NCBI RefSeq assembly: GCF_014653195.1
Contig: NZ_BNAH01000008.1
Location: forward strand, 124,001 to 188,000
From: Thalassotalea profundi
GTDB taxonomy: Bacteria; Pseudomonadota; Gammaproteobacteria; Enterobacterales; Alteromonadaceae
DNA length: 64,000 nt
Direction of reading: 5' to 3'
Positions 19,177 to 28,585 of the stretch are shown piece after piece. Numbering within the stretch: position 1 is the stretch's first letter; the number at the start of each line of letters is the position of its first letter. A model generated the notes under the pieces. That model saw nothing but the letters and a program-made list of their open reading frames with translations. It was not told the DNA's origin and searched no databases. Position numbers and translations under genes: made by a program.

Positions 19177-22100
19177 CTAGCTCAACGAGCTACCACATTC
19201 ATTTTTTAAAATATGCAATTGATTTAATGCTACACAAAGAAGTTCTGCCCATTCCATACAATCATTTAGACTAATATTTATTTGATTATCTTCTGGCACT
19301 TCATAAGGTTGGACTGCCTGTTGGCATGTGTCTAATGTTTGAATCCAAGTGTTGGTGACATTGCTATCATATTCTTTTGCTATATTTATCAATTTTTGTG
19401 CCGCGTTGATATGCTCTGTTAGCGGTTCAATTAAATTACTACAATAATTTTCTAGTATTTCTATTCCTGTATCATTTGCATTTTGCGGGAGAGTAACGAA
19501 ACAATGCATATGGTTTATTATTGCAAGGGTTGCGCTTAGTTCTTTTTCGAGTTCTTTCACCACTTTATAAGAAGCTGCCCCATTTTCCTTAAGTTTAAAA
19601 TGATTTAGTGCATTTAAGTTAATTGGTCTAGGTAAGTAAAGAAAAGCCTTTTCTTCACTTAATACAGGCTCATCGCCAACAAAACTGTTGGTAAATAGCA
19701 CCCAAGAAATATTTGAAATTGTTTGCGTTTTGTTAGTTGGCACAATCACAAAACTATCCCACAAATTTGTTAAAACAAAATACTTAAGATCAGTAAAGCT
19801 TACTGGTCTTATTGCTCTAGTTAATGCATCAACCGTATCGATAAATACATTATCCATAGCCGTCGTTTCAGATGTACTGACTTCAATCCAAAGAGACTTC
19901 TTGCCTTCATATTCATAACCCTCACTTAGAATTGATGCTTTCATACTAGGATTTGACAATTCGCTTAACGAATTAGTAATTGAGCTAATCAGTTTATTTT
20001 TTAGGCTGGTCAAAATAGCAGACGCTCTAATATCGGGTGAATCTTTCCAATATTTGTCAGGGTGATGAGCAAATTGATACCAAAGTGCCCATGCTTTGTT
20101 AATTTTCTCTTTTTCTTTTTTATCTATTTGATTGAGCTTTTGTTCTGGAATAATTTCATGAAAAATAGCTCTAAACTCATGCTGGAAGCTTTCCAAATTC
20201 TTTTGAGCATTATTAAGATTAACGCATGACAGATGAATATTGTGCTCGTTATAGGGGTGTCCTAATTCTTCAGCTTTTTTGTAGTATTCAACATGCTGCT
20301 CTTTTGGTAATCGACCAATTAGACCATTAAAAATCAGGATGAAGTGTGATTGACTAAAAAAATTACTCATTGAGTGAATATAATCGTTGAGTGATTCTCT
20401 GAATTTTTTTGAGTCATTCTGCATCGATAAGCAATCAAAGGTTTTTTTACGTTTACCTTCGACTTCATTTTTACTTAGGTCTCTTAATGTTCCCTCACTA
20501 GTAATGCCCCAAGGGTCAACTGCTAATTTTGGTAATTTAGTTAGTTGCCAATTTATTTTGGCAAGATTTTCCCAATACTCAGGCTCGATTTTTCCGATAC
20601 CTATAAGCGCTTGAGACTTTTTTTTCTTAAAATAAGTTATTAGCGTTTTATTTAAATTGGTTAGTCCAAATGCGATTTGTTCTCTAATAGATAAAATATT
20701 GCTTGCGTACTCAGGCCAATCATTCGGCCTGAATGTGTAATCTATATAATTAGCCCATGTCGAGTTAATACTTACAAAGTGTGGTAAGGGAATTGCCGAA
20801 TGAATGATGTTCTTCTGGCTTTCGTCTAGCGGTAAATCCATAAGAATATTTTGATGACCATAACCTTGAGTTCCATATTTTTCTTGGTCGGGAAATAGCT
20901 TTTTTAAAATTATAGCTTTATTGCAAGACATTTTATTCAGGTCTGAACCTGTATAGTTAGCCGAGTCTATGTAATCGTTAGGGATGATATAGTGCGCAAT
21001 CGGATTATTAGGTTGATGATCGAACCAAACAGTTTGAGTGGATTTCTGAAAAAGTGTAACTATTGCAAGTTTATTTCTATTTATAAATGAATGGTATAAA
21101 TCTGGAGAAAAATAAAATAGCCCTATAGTTAAGTTAGCTAGAGGGGCAATATCTTCAAATGCAGTTTCTATATCTAAATTTAGTAACCAAGATACATTTA
21201 ACTGATTAGTAACGCCTAATCGCCCCATCCATAATAAAACTTCTCCCATTCCTGACCAATTACTGTAGTTGTGTGGAATCGCCAATTCCTGAGGTAAATG
21301 AATAAGCCACTCACTTATGTATTTATACACCGACTGTGATGAACTTATCTGCTGCCTTAGTTCCAAAGCATTTCTGGTTGCTAATGGATTATCTTTGCCA
21401 AGTATATTTATCAAATCTTCTGCTAGGTTGATTTCCATAGCCCCGCCAATATCGGTTTGTAGCAGAAGAGATGCTCCATCGTTACCAGCTATAGACCGCG
21501 CAGAACTTATAACCTCTTTATTTTCTAAAACATGGTTGCGAATACCAAACCATAGTAATGCTCTACCTATGCCAGCAGCAGCTTCCCAAGTTTCAATATT
21601 GAGCTTCTTTAGGCTGTCGAATAGCTCTTGAAACTCATTAGGTTTCTCGACAAATGAATAAAGCAGAAAAGTTTCAAGGTCAGCTTCTGGTATGCTTGGC
21701 ATCACACAAAGAGCTGCGTCAATCCAAGGGGAAAAGGCAGGTTCAACCAATAACTCAGCAAGAAGTTTTGAGCGAATAGGGTGTAGTGCTACTAGATGAA
21801 TCTTGTCATCTGAGCGACGAATTAAATATTCGTCTTCAAACAAACTAAAAGTACCTTGTGGATCTCTTAATTGAATAGCTTTTATCAATAATGGAATATT
21901 AACTCTGGCTTCAAATGAGGTTGCAACGACAGTGGCCAATAGCAATTTAATTGCAGATGCTTCTAATTTGCCTTCTATAACTTCCGTTCTTAAACGCTTA
22001 ACCTGAAATCTAAGCCTTTCCTTAAGCGATTCTGTTTGGGTTAAAAAGAATATATACTCCAACAACGATCCACTACCACCGAAGCCTAACCAAAGTTGGT

Positions 22101-23343
22101 CAAATGATGGATAGGGGGTCGCAATCCCTTTAGCTAGCAGGTTATGGTATATGTGCTTGGCTTCACCTTGCGAAAACTTAAGTTGAACCAGTTTAGGAAA
22201 CCCTAGTTGATCATTTGAAATATTTTGGCGAGCTAAATCTTCTTCTCTGATTGTTATTAGAATTTTTATATTTGGCTTTTCAAGCAAGGCTTTGATAATG
22301 GCTGTCCAGTCTGAATCTCTGGGAGTTACATCAATATACAAATAGAGAGTTGCACTGAAGACGGCTAAATGATCTGCTATTGCCAATGCAATACTTTTTG
22401 CATGAGTTCTGTTTTCAATAAAATTAATTTGTAAACGCCAAGTTTCTGGAACGTACTGATAGAGATAACGATAGGCCAAAGACGTTTTTCCTTGACCAGA
22501 TGCACCATGAACGATAACTGTTTGAAATGTTTTAAAATGATTTTCAATTTCTGTTAGATGTTCCTGTCTGAGTATATCCAAATTAGCTTGAATATGACTA
22601 AATCTGGCAGATATACCTTGGTAGAATTCCTTTTCTAATTTTTGTTTTTCAACAACACTATTTTCCTCTAAAGGCGAGATGGATTTAAACCATTCTTGAT
22701 GATGAGCTTCACGTTCCGCGAAATAACGACCAATTGAATTAATTTTTTCTAACAGTACCGCATGAGTTATTTTAGATTTTTGTTCTGACGCTTCGTATAA
22801 CCAAGAGGTTAGTAATGACAATGCATGCTCAATTGAACCAGATGTCATTGATTGACTTAAGCATTGAGAAATACTTTGATGTAACTCATCTTCAATAGCA
22901 TATAGCCACACTAATTTTTTGAACAAAATATCTACTGAAGGATTGGATATTTTTAAATTCCCTAACTTCTGTCTTATCTTGCTTTGATTGGCTTCCTTAT
23001 TTATATCTGACGTAGACCAAGCACTTTTAATTTCATTACCAATTATACCAAAGCTGATTACCTCTACTTTTGGTGACTCATCAGTATTTAATAGTTTGCA
23101 GGCACGATGAATAAAAGTATCTTTTTTATCCGCCTCGATAAAATTCGATAGAACTAGAGGGTCACTATATGCCTTGATTTGAACGGCTCTTACTAATTTT
23201 TTGCCTTGATATACTGCTAGATCTTCATTCCCTTCTGGCTGGAAGATTAACTCGGAACTATTAGACAATAGAATTTCGTGTAAGATATATAAAGTCTGAA
23301 GTCTATAACCTTTTAATGCAGCTTTTGCTCCTGAATTGCCCAC
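19177..23343 (-). CDS. STAND-type NTPase with N-terminal Cap4/DUF4297-like nuclease domain (probable antiphage protein, Avs-like)
   Basis: 1388 residues. Residues about 10-100 resemble the DUF4297/Cap4 dsDNA nuclease: GYRLQTLY, then FQPEGNEDLAVY (Glu37, Asp41) and VQIKAYSDPL (Gln55, Lys57), a PD-(D/E)xK-type arrangement. A P-loop NTPase follows: Walker A HGASGQGKTS (280-288), Walker B LYLYIDV (Asp338), a sensor-like ILITIREEDL (Arg366). The remaining 900 residues look helical and repeat-like, the usual sensor region of Avs and NACHT proteins. GTG start, with GAAGGAA five bases upstream. A single-gene system with no visible partner. By analogy it would recognise a phage component, oligomerise and cut DNA; that is inference. 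Confidence 0.8.
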   Translation of the reverse strand: MGNSGAKAALKGYRLQTLYILHEILLSNSSELIFQPEGNEDLAVYQGKKLVRAVQIKAYSDPLVLSNFIEADKKDTFIHRACKLLNTDESPKVEVISFGIIGNEIKSAWSTSDINKEANQSKIRQKLGNLKISNPSVDILFKKLVWLYAIEDELHQSISQCLSQSMTSGSIEHALSLLTSWLYEASEQKSKITHAVLLEKINSIGRYFAEREAHHQEWFKSISPLEENSVVEKQKLEKEFYQGISARFSHIQANLDILRQEHLTEIENHFKTFQTVIVHGASGQGKTSLAYRYLYQYVPETWRLQINFIENRTHAKSIALAIADHLAVFSATLYLYIDVTPRDSDWTAIIKALLEKPNIKILITIREEDLARQNISNDQLGFPKLVQLKFSQGEAKHIYHNLLAKGIATPYPSFDQLWLGFGGSGSLLEYIFFLTQTESLKERLRFQVKRLRTEVIEGKLEASAIKLLLATVVATSFEARVNIPLLIKAIQLRDPQGTFSLFEDEYLIRRSDDKIHLVALHPIRSKLLAELLVEPAFSPWIDAALCVMPSIPEADLETFLLYSFVEKPNEFQELFDSLKKLNIETWEAAAGIGRALLWFGIRNHVLENKEVISSARSIAGNDGASLLLQTDIGGAMEINLAEDLINILGKDNPLATRNALELRQQISSSQSVYKYISEWLIHLPQELAIPHNYSNWSGMGEVLLWMGRLGVTNQLNVSWLLNLDIETAFEDIAPLANLTIGLFYFSPDLYHSFINRNKLAIVTLFQKSTQTVWFDHQPNNPIAHYIIPNDYIDSANYTGSDLNKMSCNKAIILKKLFPDQEKYGTQGYGHQNILMDLPLDESQKNIIHSAIPLPHFVSINSTWANYIDYTFRPNDWPEYASNILSIREQIAFGLTNLNKTLITYFKKKKSQALIGIGKIEPEYWENLAKINWQLTKLPKLAVDPWGITSEGTLRDLSKNEVEGKRKKTFDCLSMQNDSKKFRESLNDYIHSMSNFFSQSHFILIFNGLIGRLPKEQHVEYYKKAEELGHPYNEHNIHLSCVNLNNAQKNLESFQHEFRAIFHEIIPEQKLNQIDKKEKEKINKAWALWYQFAHHPDKYWKDSPDIRASAILTSLKNKLISSITNSLSELSNPSMKASILSEGYEYEGKKSLWIEVSTSETTAMDNVFIDTVDALTRAIRPVSFTDLKYFVLTNLWDSFVIVPTNKTQTISNISWVLFTNSFVGDEPVLSEEKAFLYLPRPINLNALNHFKLKENGAASYKVVKELEKELSATLAIINHMHCFVTLPQNANDTGIEILENYCSNLIEPLTEHINAAQKLINIAKEYDSNVTNTWIQTLDTCQQAVQPYEVPEDNQINISLNDCMEWAELLCVALNQLHILKNECGSSLS

Positions 23344-23783
23344 TTTATTCCTTCAATTTTATTATTCGTAAACTTTGCGTTAAAAAGTAATGTAAATAAA
23401 ACTCTATTTAATAAATATCAAATTTTTATCAATAGCGTTGTTCATTTATTGCGTTAAAACAAACAAGTTTTTTAAGTTCGTTTTGGGTTGATAGTCGATC
23501 CATACTAAGGTTATCAGACAAATATAAGTGTGTCTTTTTTTCGCTCATAGGAGTTATGATCAACCTCATCGACTTTAGAGTTATGATTAATCACCTGTAC
23601 AATTTAGTTGAGTTTTGATATTAATTAATAGAAATCCTCATTAGAGCTTATATAATAGTGTAGTTAGCGGCGGCGAGCTGCTTGTGATCATCTGAACAAA
23701 GTGGATTCACTCGTCATAATATTCTCCTTATTTGTGTAAAGTAGAACAGCGTGGTGAGCTGTCATACTGCTAGTGGTATCAGT
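23344..23783. other. Intergenic region between the divergent defence gene and the small paralogue
   Basis: About 440 bases with no supported gene. It must hold the promoter of the defence gene (upstream of its GTG at 23343) and that of the rightward gene at 23784. The phrase CAAAGTGGATTCA occurs at about 23698 and again near 24237, upstream of the two paralogous genes. Confidence 0.5.
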
Positions 23784-24134
23784 ATGTCTTTCGAAAATGA
23801 ACACCATCAATCTTTGGATAATATTAAGCGACAAGCGAAACGGCTTGCCAAAACTCTAGATATACCTTTAACTCAAGCTCAGTTTTTGCTTGCAAAACAC
23901 ATCTATCTTGAAAACTCTTTTAGCGATATTAAAACTAAAATTAAGCGTAATGAGTCAACCGGGAGAATGTTTTTAGCGCTTGTTTCTCGAAATAACAGTA
24001 AAGAAATACAAACTCAATTTTTGAGTGAGTTTGGCGATATACTAACCTCTATTCATAACAGTCATATAGCTACTGTATATTCAGGTTCTGCAAGGGAGTT
24101 ATTAATGAATATATTTGTTTTTCCCTCCGAATAA
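23784..24134 (+). CDS. Small protein with Glyoxalase_8-like N-terminal helical domain
   Basis: 116 residues from the ATG at 23784, chosen over a GTG at 23751 because the downstream paralogue starts in the same context (AGTATGTCT). Residues 10-45 read IKRQAKRLAKTLDIPLTQAQ then a HIYLENSFSDIKTK segment, a pattern found in the Glyoxalase-related N-terminal domain (AKxLxxxLxIxxtxAxxLxA...GFxxW) and shared with the next gene. The C-terminal half is unrelated to it. Function unknown. Confidence 0.6.
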   Translation: MSFENEHHQSLDNIKRQAKRLAKTLDIPLTQAQFLLAKHIYLENSFSDIKTKIKRNESTGRMFLALVSRNNSKEIQTQFLSEFGDILTSIHNSHIATVYSGSARELLMNIFVFPSE

Positions 24135-24334
24135 AATAAAACTTAATACTTCCATTTTTGTAAATTCGTCATTATGATAAAGATTGGTTGACTGGACAGC
24201 CTGCATCTGCCAAATGCGTTAATTGCATTATAGGGCAAAGTGGATTCATTCAGAAAATTTGTATTTACGTTAGTAGAATGAGCCTCGGCAGATGTTCGTT
24301 TTATGCACTTTTAAATAAAGAGAGTAACGTGAGT

Positions 24335-25480
24335 ATGTCTGATAATAATTTACTTAAAAATATCTTCCTGCAAGCAAAACGCGCGTCGAAAATACTTGAT
24401 ATACCATTAACCCAATCTAAAAATTTGATAGCTCAGTCTATCTACCAATGTCACGATTTTAGTGATCTTTGTAGCAAGCTAGACAACTATAGTTTGAAGG
24501 CAACTGTTTATCCATTTTGTAAGCTAAATTTACAGTCGGATGAAAACTCTAAAAGCCATATTTTAAAAAATATAGATACTTTGGCAGAACAATTTTCTAG
24601 ATATCTAGCAGGTCCGTTGAGTCAGTATTCATTGTTGGATCTGATTTGGAAAATATTTGGATTTAAAAATCACGCCCAGCTAGAGGATGCTTTTCCACAT
24701 TTTTCATTGGAAAATTGGCAACCTTATACATTAGTGTATAAAGATTCTGTTAGTGTTCTTTATCATGATTTTAAAATAAATAGTGTGCCGTTTAGACTAC
24801 TACTCACAAGAGTTGTAAACGCCGAAATGTTTACTAACAATACTCAAAATGAACTGTTGATTCTTGAAAATGAGCTATCTAAGTTTAAATATACTCCAAT
24901 ACTTTGGCATGATTGGAGTAGTTGGCAAAATACAGTATTTTCTTATTTCAACACTCGTGATCTTTCACAAGCTAGACATGGCAAGTTATTTGATAAGCTA
25001 GTTGAGCCTAAAACCAAATCTCAGAAAGAATTCGAACAAAAAGTTTATGAATCTATGCAAATTTTAGCAGATGAATTTGTAGGAACGAGCATTCGTAACT
25101 GTGATTTTGACCGAGAGTTTTTATACATCGTAGGTTTTCCTGTTTCTGAACGAGCAGAATTGAAAAACTATACTGAGTTTTATCTAACTGAAAGCCATAT
25201 TAATAATGGTAAGTGTTTATTGGGAATTGGCGACAATATACTTGCTTTAGAACTATTTGAAGTCGATAGTGAAGGAAAATATACTGGGGATGCTGAAAGT
25301 TATTATACAGAGTTATCTGATGTGTTACAGAAATTTGAAGGCGCTACGCGACAGCATGTTCTGATTAATAGTAGACGGTACGAGGCTTATCTGCGACTTA
25401 CGACTAATGCCGAGTATGTCTTAAATAAAAACTCAGCAATTACATTAGTTGATAACTTTGGTGTTGAGCATTGCGAGTGA
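24335..25480 (+). CDS. Hypothetical protein with the same N-terminal domain as its neighbour
   Basis: 381 residues from the ATG at 24335; a start at 24188 would add 49 unconvincing residues. Residues 10-45 (QAKRASKILDIPLTQSKNL, then QSIYQCHDFSDLCSK) are clearly paralogous to the protein at 23784. A second related segment (LSQYSLLDLIWKIFGFKNHAQLEDAF, about 90-120) resembles the same domain again. The rest is soluble, acidic and unrecognised. No catalytic motif seen. The upstream regions of the two genes also share sequence, so this is probably a tandem duplication followed by divergence. Confidence 0.7.
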   Translation: MSDNNLLKNIFLQAKRASKILDIPLTQSKNLIAQSIYQCHDFSDLCSKLDNYSLKATVYPFCKLNLQSDENSKSHILKNIDTLAEQFSRYLAGPLSQYSLLDLIWKIFGFKNHAQLEDAFPHFSLENWQPYTLVYKDSVSVLYHDFKINSVPFRLLLTRVVNAEMFTNNTQNELLILENELSKFKYTPILWHDWSSWQNTVFSYFNTRDLSQARHGKLFDKLVEPKTKSQKEFEQKVYESMQILADEFVGTSIRNCDFDREFLYIVGFPVSERAELKNYTEFYLTESHINNGKCLLGIGDNILALELFEVDSEGKYTGDAESYYTELSDVLQKFEGATRQHVLINSRRYEAYLRLTTNAEYVLNKNSAITLVDNFGVEHCE

Positions 25481-25699
25481 TTATATTCATAAAAATTATA
25501 TAATATCTCAATGCTACCGCATTGCCATTTAACCACATTAGTATCATGTTAGGTCATGGCTTTTCATAAATAAATCCTGTTTCTCGAAACTCAGAGTGGG
25601 AATCATTCAACTAGTCTACTTATGTGCTTTAAAATAACGTGTAGCTAACTTTAATTGACCATTACATACAGTTGTTAGCTTTTTTGGCAGGAGAAATCA

Positions 25700-26002
25700 G
25701 TGAAAGTTTACGCAGAAAAATTGGTTGAAACAATTGTAGATAAAATTTGTGATGTTTGTGAACAGAGCGTTATGATTGAAGTAAATGAACACAAATATGA
25801 AGAATCCGGTGAGTTAAAAGCTAGCTTTGGCTATGGCTCAAATGAAGATGGCAATGTTTACCATCTCGATTTGTGTGAGAAATGTTTTAAAACAGCAATT
25901 TATGCACTTAGAGATGAGCGCCGAAGTATATTCATGTTTGATGATAATAAAAATTTAAGGGATGAAAAGTTCGGACTAGATCTAAAACGTTCAGTTAGAT
26001 AG
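25700..26002 (+). CDS. Small protein with two CxxC motifs (zinc-binding?)
   Basis: 100 residues, GTG start with AGGAG about eight bases upstream. CDVCEQ near residue 17 and CEKCFK near 60 form a four-Cys site likely to bind zinc. The segment between them (YGSNEDGNVYHLDLCEKC) resembles small ferredoxin-fold or DnaJ-finger-like hypothetical proteins found in many proteobacteria. No membrane segment. Function unknown. Confidence 0.65.
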   Translation: MKVYAEKLVETIVDKICDVCEQSVMIEVNEHKYEESGELKASFGYGSNEDGNVYHLDLCEKCFKTAIYALRDERRSIFMFDDNKNLRDEKFGLDLKRSVR

Positions 26003-26057
26003 ACAGTCTCCTGTGAGCCTATAATTAGGCGGTCGAGTGTTAAACCTGACTGTGAAG

Positions 26058-26078
26058 TTTGTGCCATTTACAGACCTT
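26058..26078 (+). repeat. Dispersed intergenic repeat, copy 1
   Basis: Twenty-one bases TTTGTGCCA-NNNN-CAGACCTT. Each of the copies at 36625-36645 and 42707-42727 matches it at about 18-19 of 21 positions and in the same orientation; all three lie at 3' ends of genes. Confidence 0.6.
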
Positions 26079-26467
26079 TAGACACTTAACGATTAAGACA
26101 ACAATGATACGATTGCGGACATAAGCCTTGTTATATCTAGCAACATTTAAATCGATACAAGTCTCCCAGCCTTAGATAATAGAATTGTTTTAAATTTCAT
26201 CAGAAATCTATAAAGTCTAAAACTCTAATTTGATTAAAAAATACCAAAGCGGACATTAGATTAACATGATTTTAAGTATTAAATTTTTGTAATTCTATGA
26301 TGCTTTCGGGCACATTACACCGTAGGGTTTATGTGCACTTATTACAAAGTATGGGTACTCTAGAACATAAAGTTCAGTACAGACATTCAGCCTGAATGTG
26401 AACAAAGCGAGATCTAAAGTGATGCTTTAGCTTAAGCAATAACTTATCTATTAACTGTATAGGCTTG

Positions 26468-26504
26468 TAATCAATCACAGTATTTAAAGTGCTGTGATTG
26501 ATTA
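26468..26504 (-). terminator. Perfect 13-bp hairpin downstream of the sulfatase gene
   Basis: Stem halves TAATCAATCACAG and CTGTGATTGATTA with an 11-base loop, about 50 bases past the stop of the leftward gene. No T tract on either strand, so it may act as an RNA-stabilising or weak terminator structure. Confidence 0.5.
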
Positions 26505-26552
26505 ATGTAGGACTTAGTAACTAGAACTTACTAAAATGAATAGGTTGTATTT

Positions 26553-28514
26553 TTAGTCATACAAAGAAGAGTACCACCCGTTTTTATACGCTAAACTGCC
26601 CCAGATAACATGAGCTAAAGCAACATCAGATAAATAAACGTTTTCTGCCTTTGGGTTTAATTGATTTTCATTAATATTATATTCAAAATTTAAAGCAGGT
26701 TTACTTGGTTGTAATATGGTTACTTCATCATCGATCATATATGCAAAATTTTCTGCGTATTGCATCATTGCTCTGCCTGAAGAGTTTGGATCGGTAAGAT
26801 CTTGCCCCAGCATAGGTGAATGATTTTCTACGCCCATTAACGATAACAATGTTGGTGCTAAGTCAATTTGACTGACAATTCGCTCATCTGACTTTGGGCC
26901 TTTTCCTGAATTTAAAATGACACCGGGTATATGAAAGTTATTGATCGGCACTAAGTCACTGCCTGTTGCTCTTGCATCGTGATCAGCGACTACAAGAAAT
27001 ACGGTATCTTCCCAATATGGTTGCGTTTTCGCTTTGGCTATAAATTTTCCAAGAGCATAGTCAGCATATTGAATTGCTTTATGGCGAAGTAATTCTTTAG
27101 GATCATATCGTTGTAGTTGTTCTTCGGTATATTCAATAGGTTTAATAACTCCTTCTGGGATCTCAAAAGGATCGTGATTACTAGAGGTAAATACAAAACT
27201 AAAAAAAGGTTTATTAGCTTTGTGTAATTTAGTTAACTCTATATCAGCTTGATTAAATAAATCTTCATCACTGGCTCCCCAAGATGCGACAAATTGTGGG
27301 GTTTCAATATCATCAAAATCAACGATATCAGTAAAACCATTCCCCAGAAAAAAGCTTTTCATATTATCGAAATGACTCTCGCCACCGTAAATGAATTGGG
27401 TTTCATAGCCATTACGTTTTAATAATGATGCAATGGTAAAGAAGTCTTTTTGAGACTTATCTAGTTTGACTACTGCTCTTGATGGGGTCGGAGTAAACCC
27501 AGTGATGACCGCTTCAATACCGCGAACTGAGCGTGTGCCTGTGGCATATAATCGATTAAATGCCCATCCTTGTGCATTTAGTTTGTCTATTTCAGGCGTT
27601 ATTGGAATTCCGCCTAATGATGAAACATATTGTGCGCCTAAACTTTCTTCTAAAATGATCACAAGGTTTTTGGGTTTGCCTTGGTATGAAGGTGAACGTT
27701 TAGCTAGAGTTGGATACTCGCTATCATTAAAGCTACTTCGAATTTGTTTCGTTTCTTGTCTAACTAATTCGATAATTCGCTCATCACTCATTTTACCGTA
27801 AAGCTTTGAAGCATTTTTTTCATCGCCAAACTGATTAAGTGCATAAGCAACGCTGTAGGTTGAGTTTAAGGTCAGTGAGTTTATTAATGGGTCTGTTGAA
27901 AAGTAGACCAATGCAGGGTTTATTGGTCGATGACCGACTGTACCTCTTGCACACAAAAACAAAACAATAAAAAGCATAAAGAACGAAACGATAGAGATTT
28001 TTAAATTGGTATTTGTACCTGCTGGTAGGAATTTTCCTAAGTACTTCCATATAAATTTACTAGCAACAATTAAGGCGGTAAAAACTACGATTAACGTCAG
28101 TAAATGACCATTAACTAGCATTTTTGTTACTTCGTCAGGATAAGCTAGATACTCAATAAATAAACGATTAGGTCTAAAACCGTATTCAATTATGAAAGCA
28201 GGTGTTGCTAATTCAAAAAATAAGACAGCAATTGCGATAATGAAAAACAAAATTTTTAAACAATTTAACCAGATTAATCTGAATTTAGTAGCAACGAACC
28301 AAGGGTGAACTAAAGCTGGTAATGCACATAGGTAGCCGAGCAGACTTAAGTCAATACGTAAACCATTTACGAAGAGTTGAATAAGGCTAGAAGCCGTATC
28401 AAATCGTTGAACTTGCCACATAGCTAAACCAAATCTTGTTGCAGCAAGAAATATAATCAATGCAGCAGAAAAAATAATAAATGGTCTTAAAACACTATAT
28501 ACAGAAGCAAACAT
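26553..28514 (-). CDS. LTA-synthase/OpgB-like membrane sulfatase-fold transferase
   Basis: 653 residues: five N-terminal membrane segments (about 1-195) and a periplasmic alkaline-phosphatase-superfamily domain. The metal/nucleophile landmarks are ILEESLGAQ, the Thr in ATGTRSVRGIE, SNHDPF and VVADHDARATG. Gram-negative members transfer phosphoglycerol or phosphoethanolamine groups to glucans or lipids, or are unassigned; the substrate here is unknown. A PmrA-like box (28563-28579) precedes it, suggesting coregulation with the two EptA genes. Full length. Confidence 0.82.
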   Translation of the reverse strand: MFASVYSVLRPFIIFSAALIIFLAATRFGLAMWQVQRFDTASSLIQLFVNGLRIDLSLLGYLCALPALVHPWFVATKFRLIWLNCLKILFFIIAIAVLFFELATPAFIIEYGFRPNRLFIEYLAYPDEVTKMLVNGHLLTLIVVFTALIVASKFIWKYLGKFLPAGTNTNLKISIVSFFMLFIVLFLCARGTVGHRPINPALVYFSTDPLINSLTLNSTYSVAYALNQFGDEKNASKLYGKMSDERIIELVRQETKQIRSSFNDSEYPTLAKRSPSYQGKPKNLVIILEESLGAQYVSSLGGIPITPEIDKLNAQGWAFNRLYATGTRSVRGIEAVITGFTPTPSRAVVKLDKSQKDFFTIASLLKRNGYETQFIYGGESHFDNMKSFFLGNGFTDIVDFDDIETPQFVASWGASDEDLFNQADIELTKLHKANKPFFSFVFTSSNHDPFEIPEGVIKPIEYTEEQLQRYDPKELLRHKAIQYADYALGKFIAKAKTQPYWEDTVFLVVADHDARATGSDLVPINNFHIPGVILNSGKGPKSDERIVSQIDLAPTLLSLMGVENHSPMLGQDLTDPNSSGRAMMQYAENFAYMIDDEVTILQPSKPALNFEYNINENQLNPKAENVYLSDVALAHVIWGSLAYKNGWYSSLYD

Positions 28515-28562
28515 CGTTGAAAAACTCTCTTAATAAAACGATGTTTACTGTATTTTATGAAA

Positions 28563-28579
28563 CTTAAGATTTACTGAAA
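28563..28579 (-). promoter_or_regulatory. PmrA-like box D, upstream of the sulfatase gene
   Basis: On the minus strand TTTCAG-TAAAT-CTTAAG followed by TTTCATAAAAT, which could be the -10. Same hexamer-N5-hexamer layout, and CTTAAGTTT continuation, as the boxes at 33071, 35602 and 42262. Confidence 0.65.
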
Positions 28580-28585
28580 GAAAAC

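Larger units (their letters stand above)
26003..26552. other. 550-base gene-free region with dispersed repeats
   Basis: No supported gene on either strand. It contains a copy of a dispersed repeat (26058-26078), a second repeated segment (26244-26262) whose inverted copy is at 42426-42444, and a strong hairpin at 26468-26504. It is the boundary between the small-gene/defence block and the envelope gene block. Confidence 0.6.

Noticed and set aside
19053..19274. Rightward 73-codon frame overlapping the end of the defence gene
   Set aside because: It runs antisense through the conserved C-terminal end of the large gene and has no RBS or recognisable product.
18871..25480. Integron cassette array (attC sites) for the small genes
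   Set aside because: No attC-type paired sites (GTTRRRY ... RYYYAAC) occur at gene ends, and one of the genes is 4 kb and in the opposite orientation.
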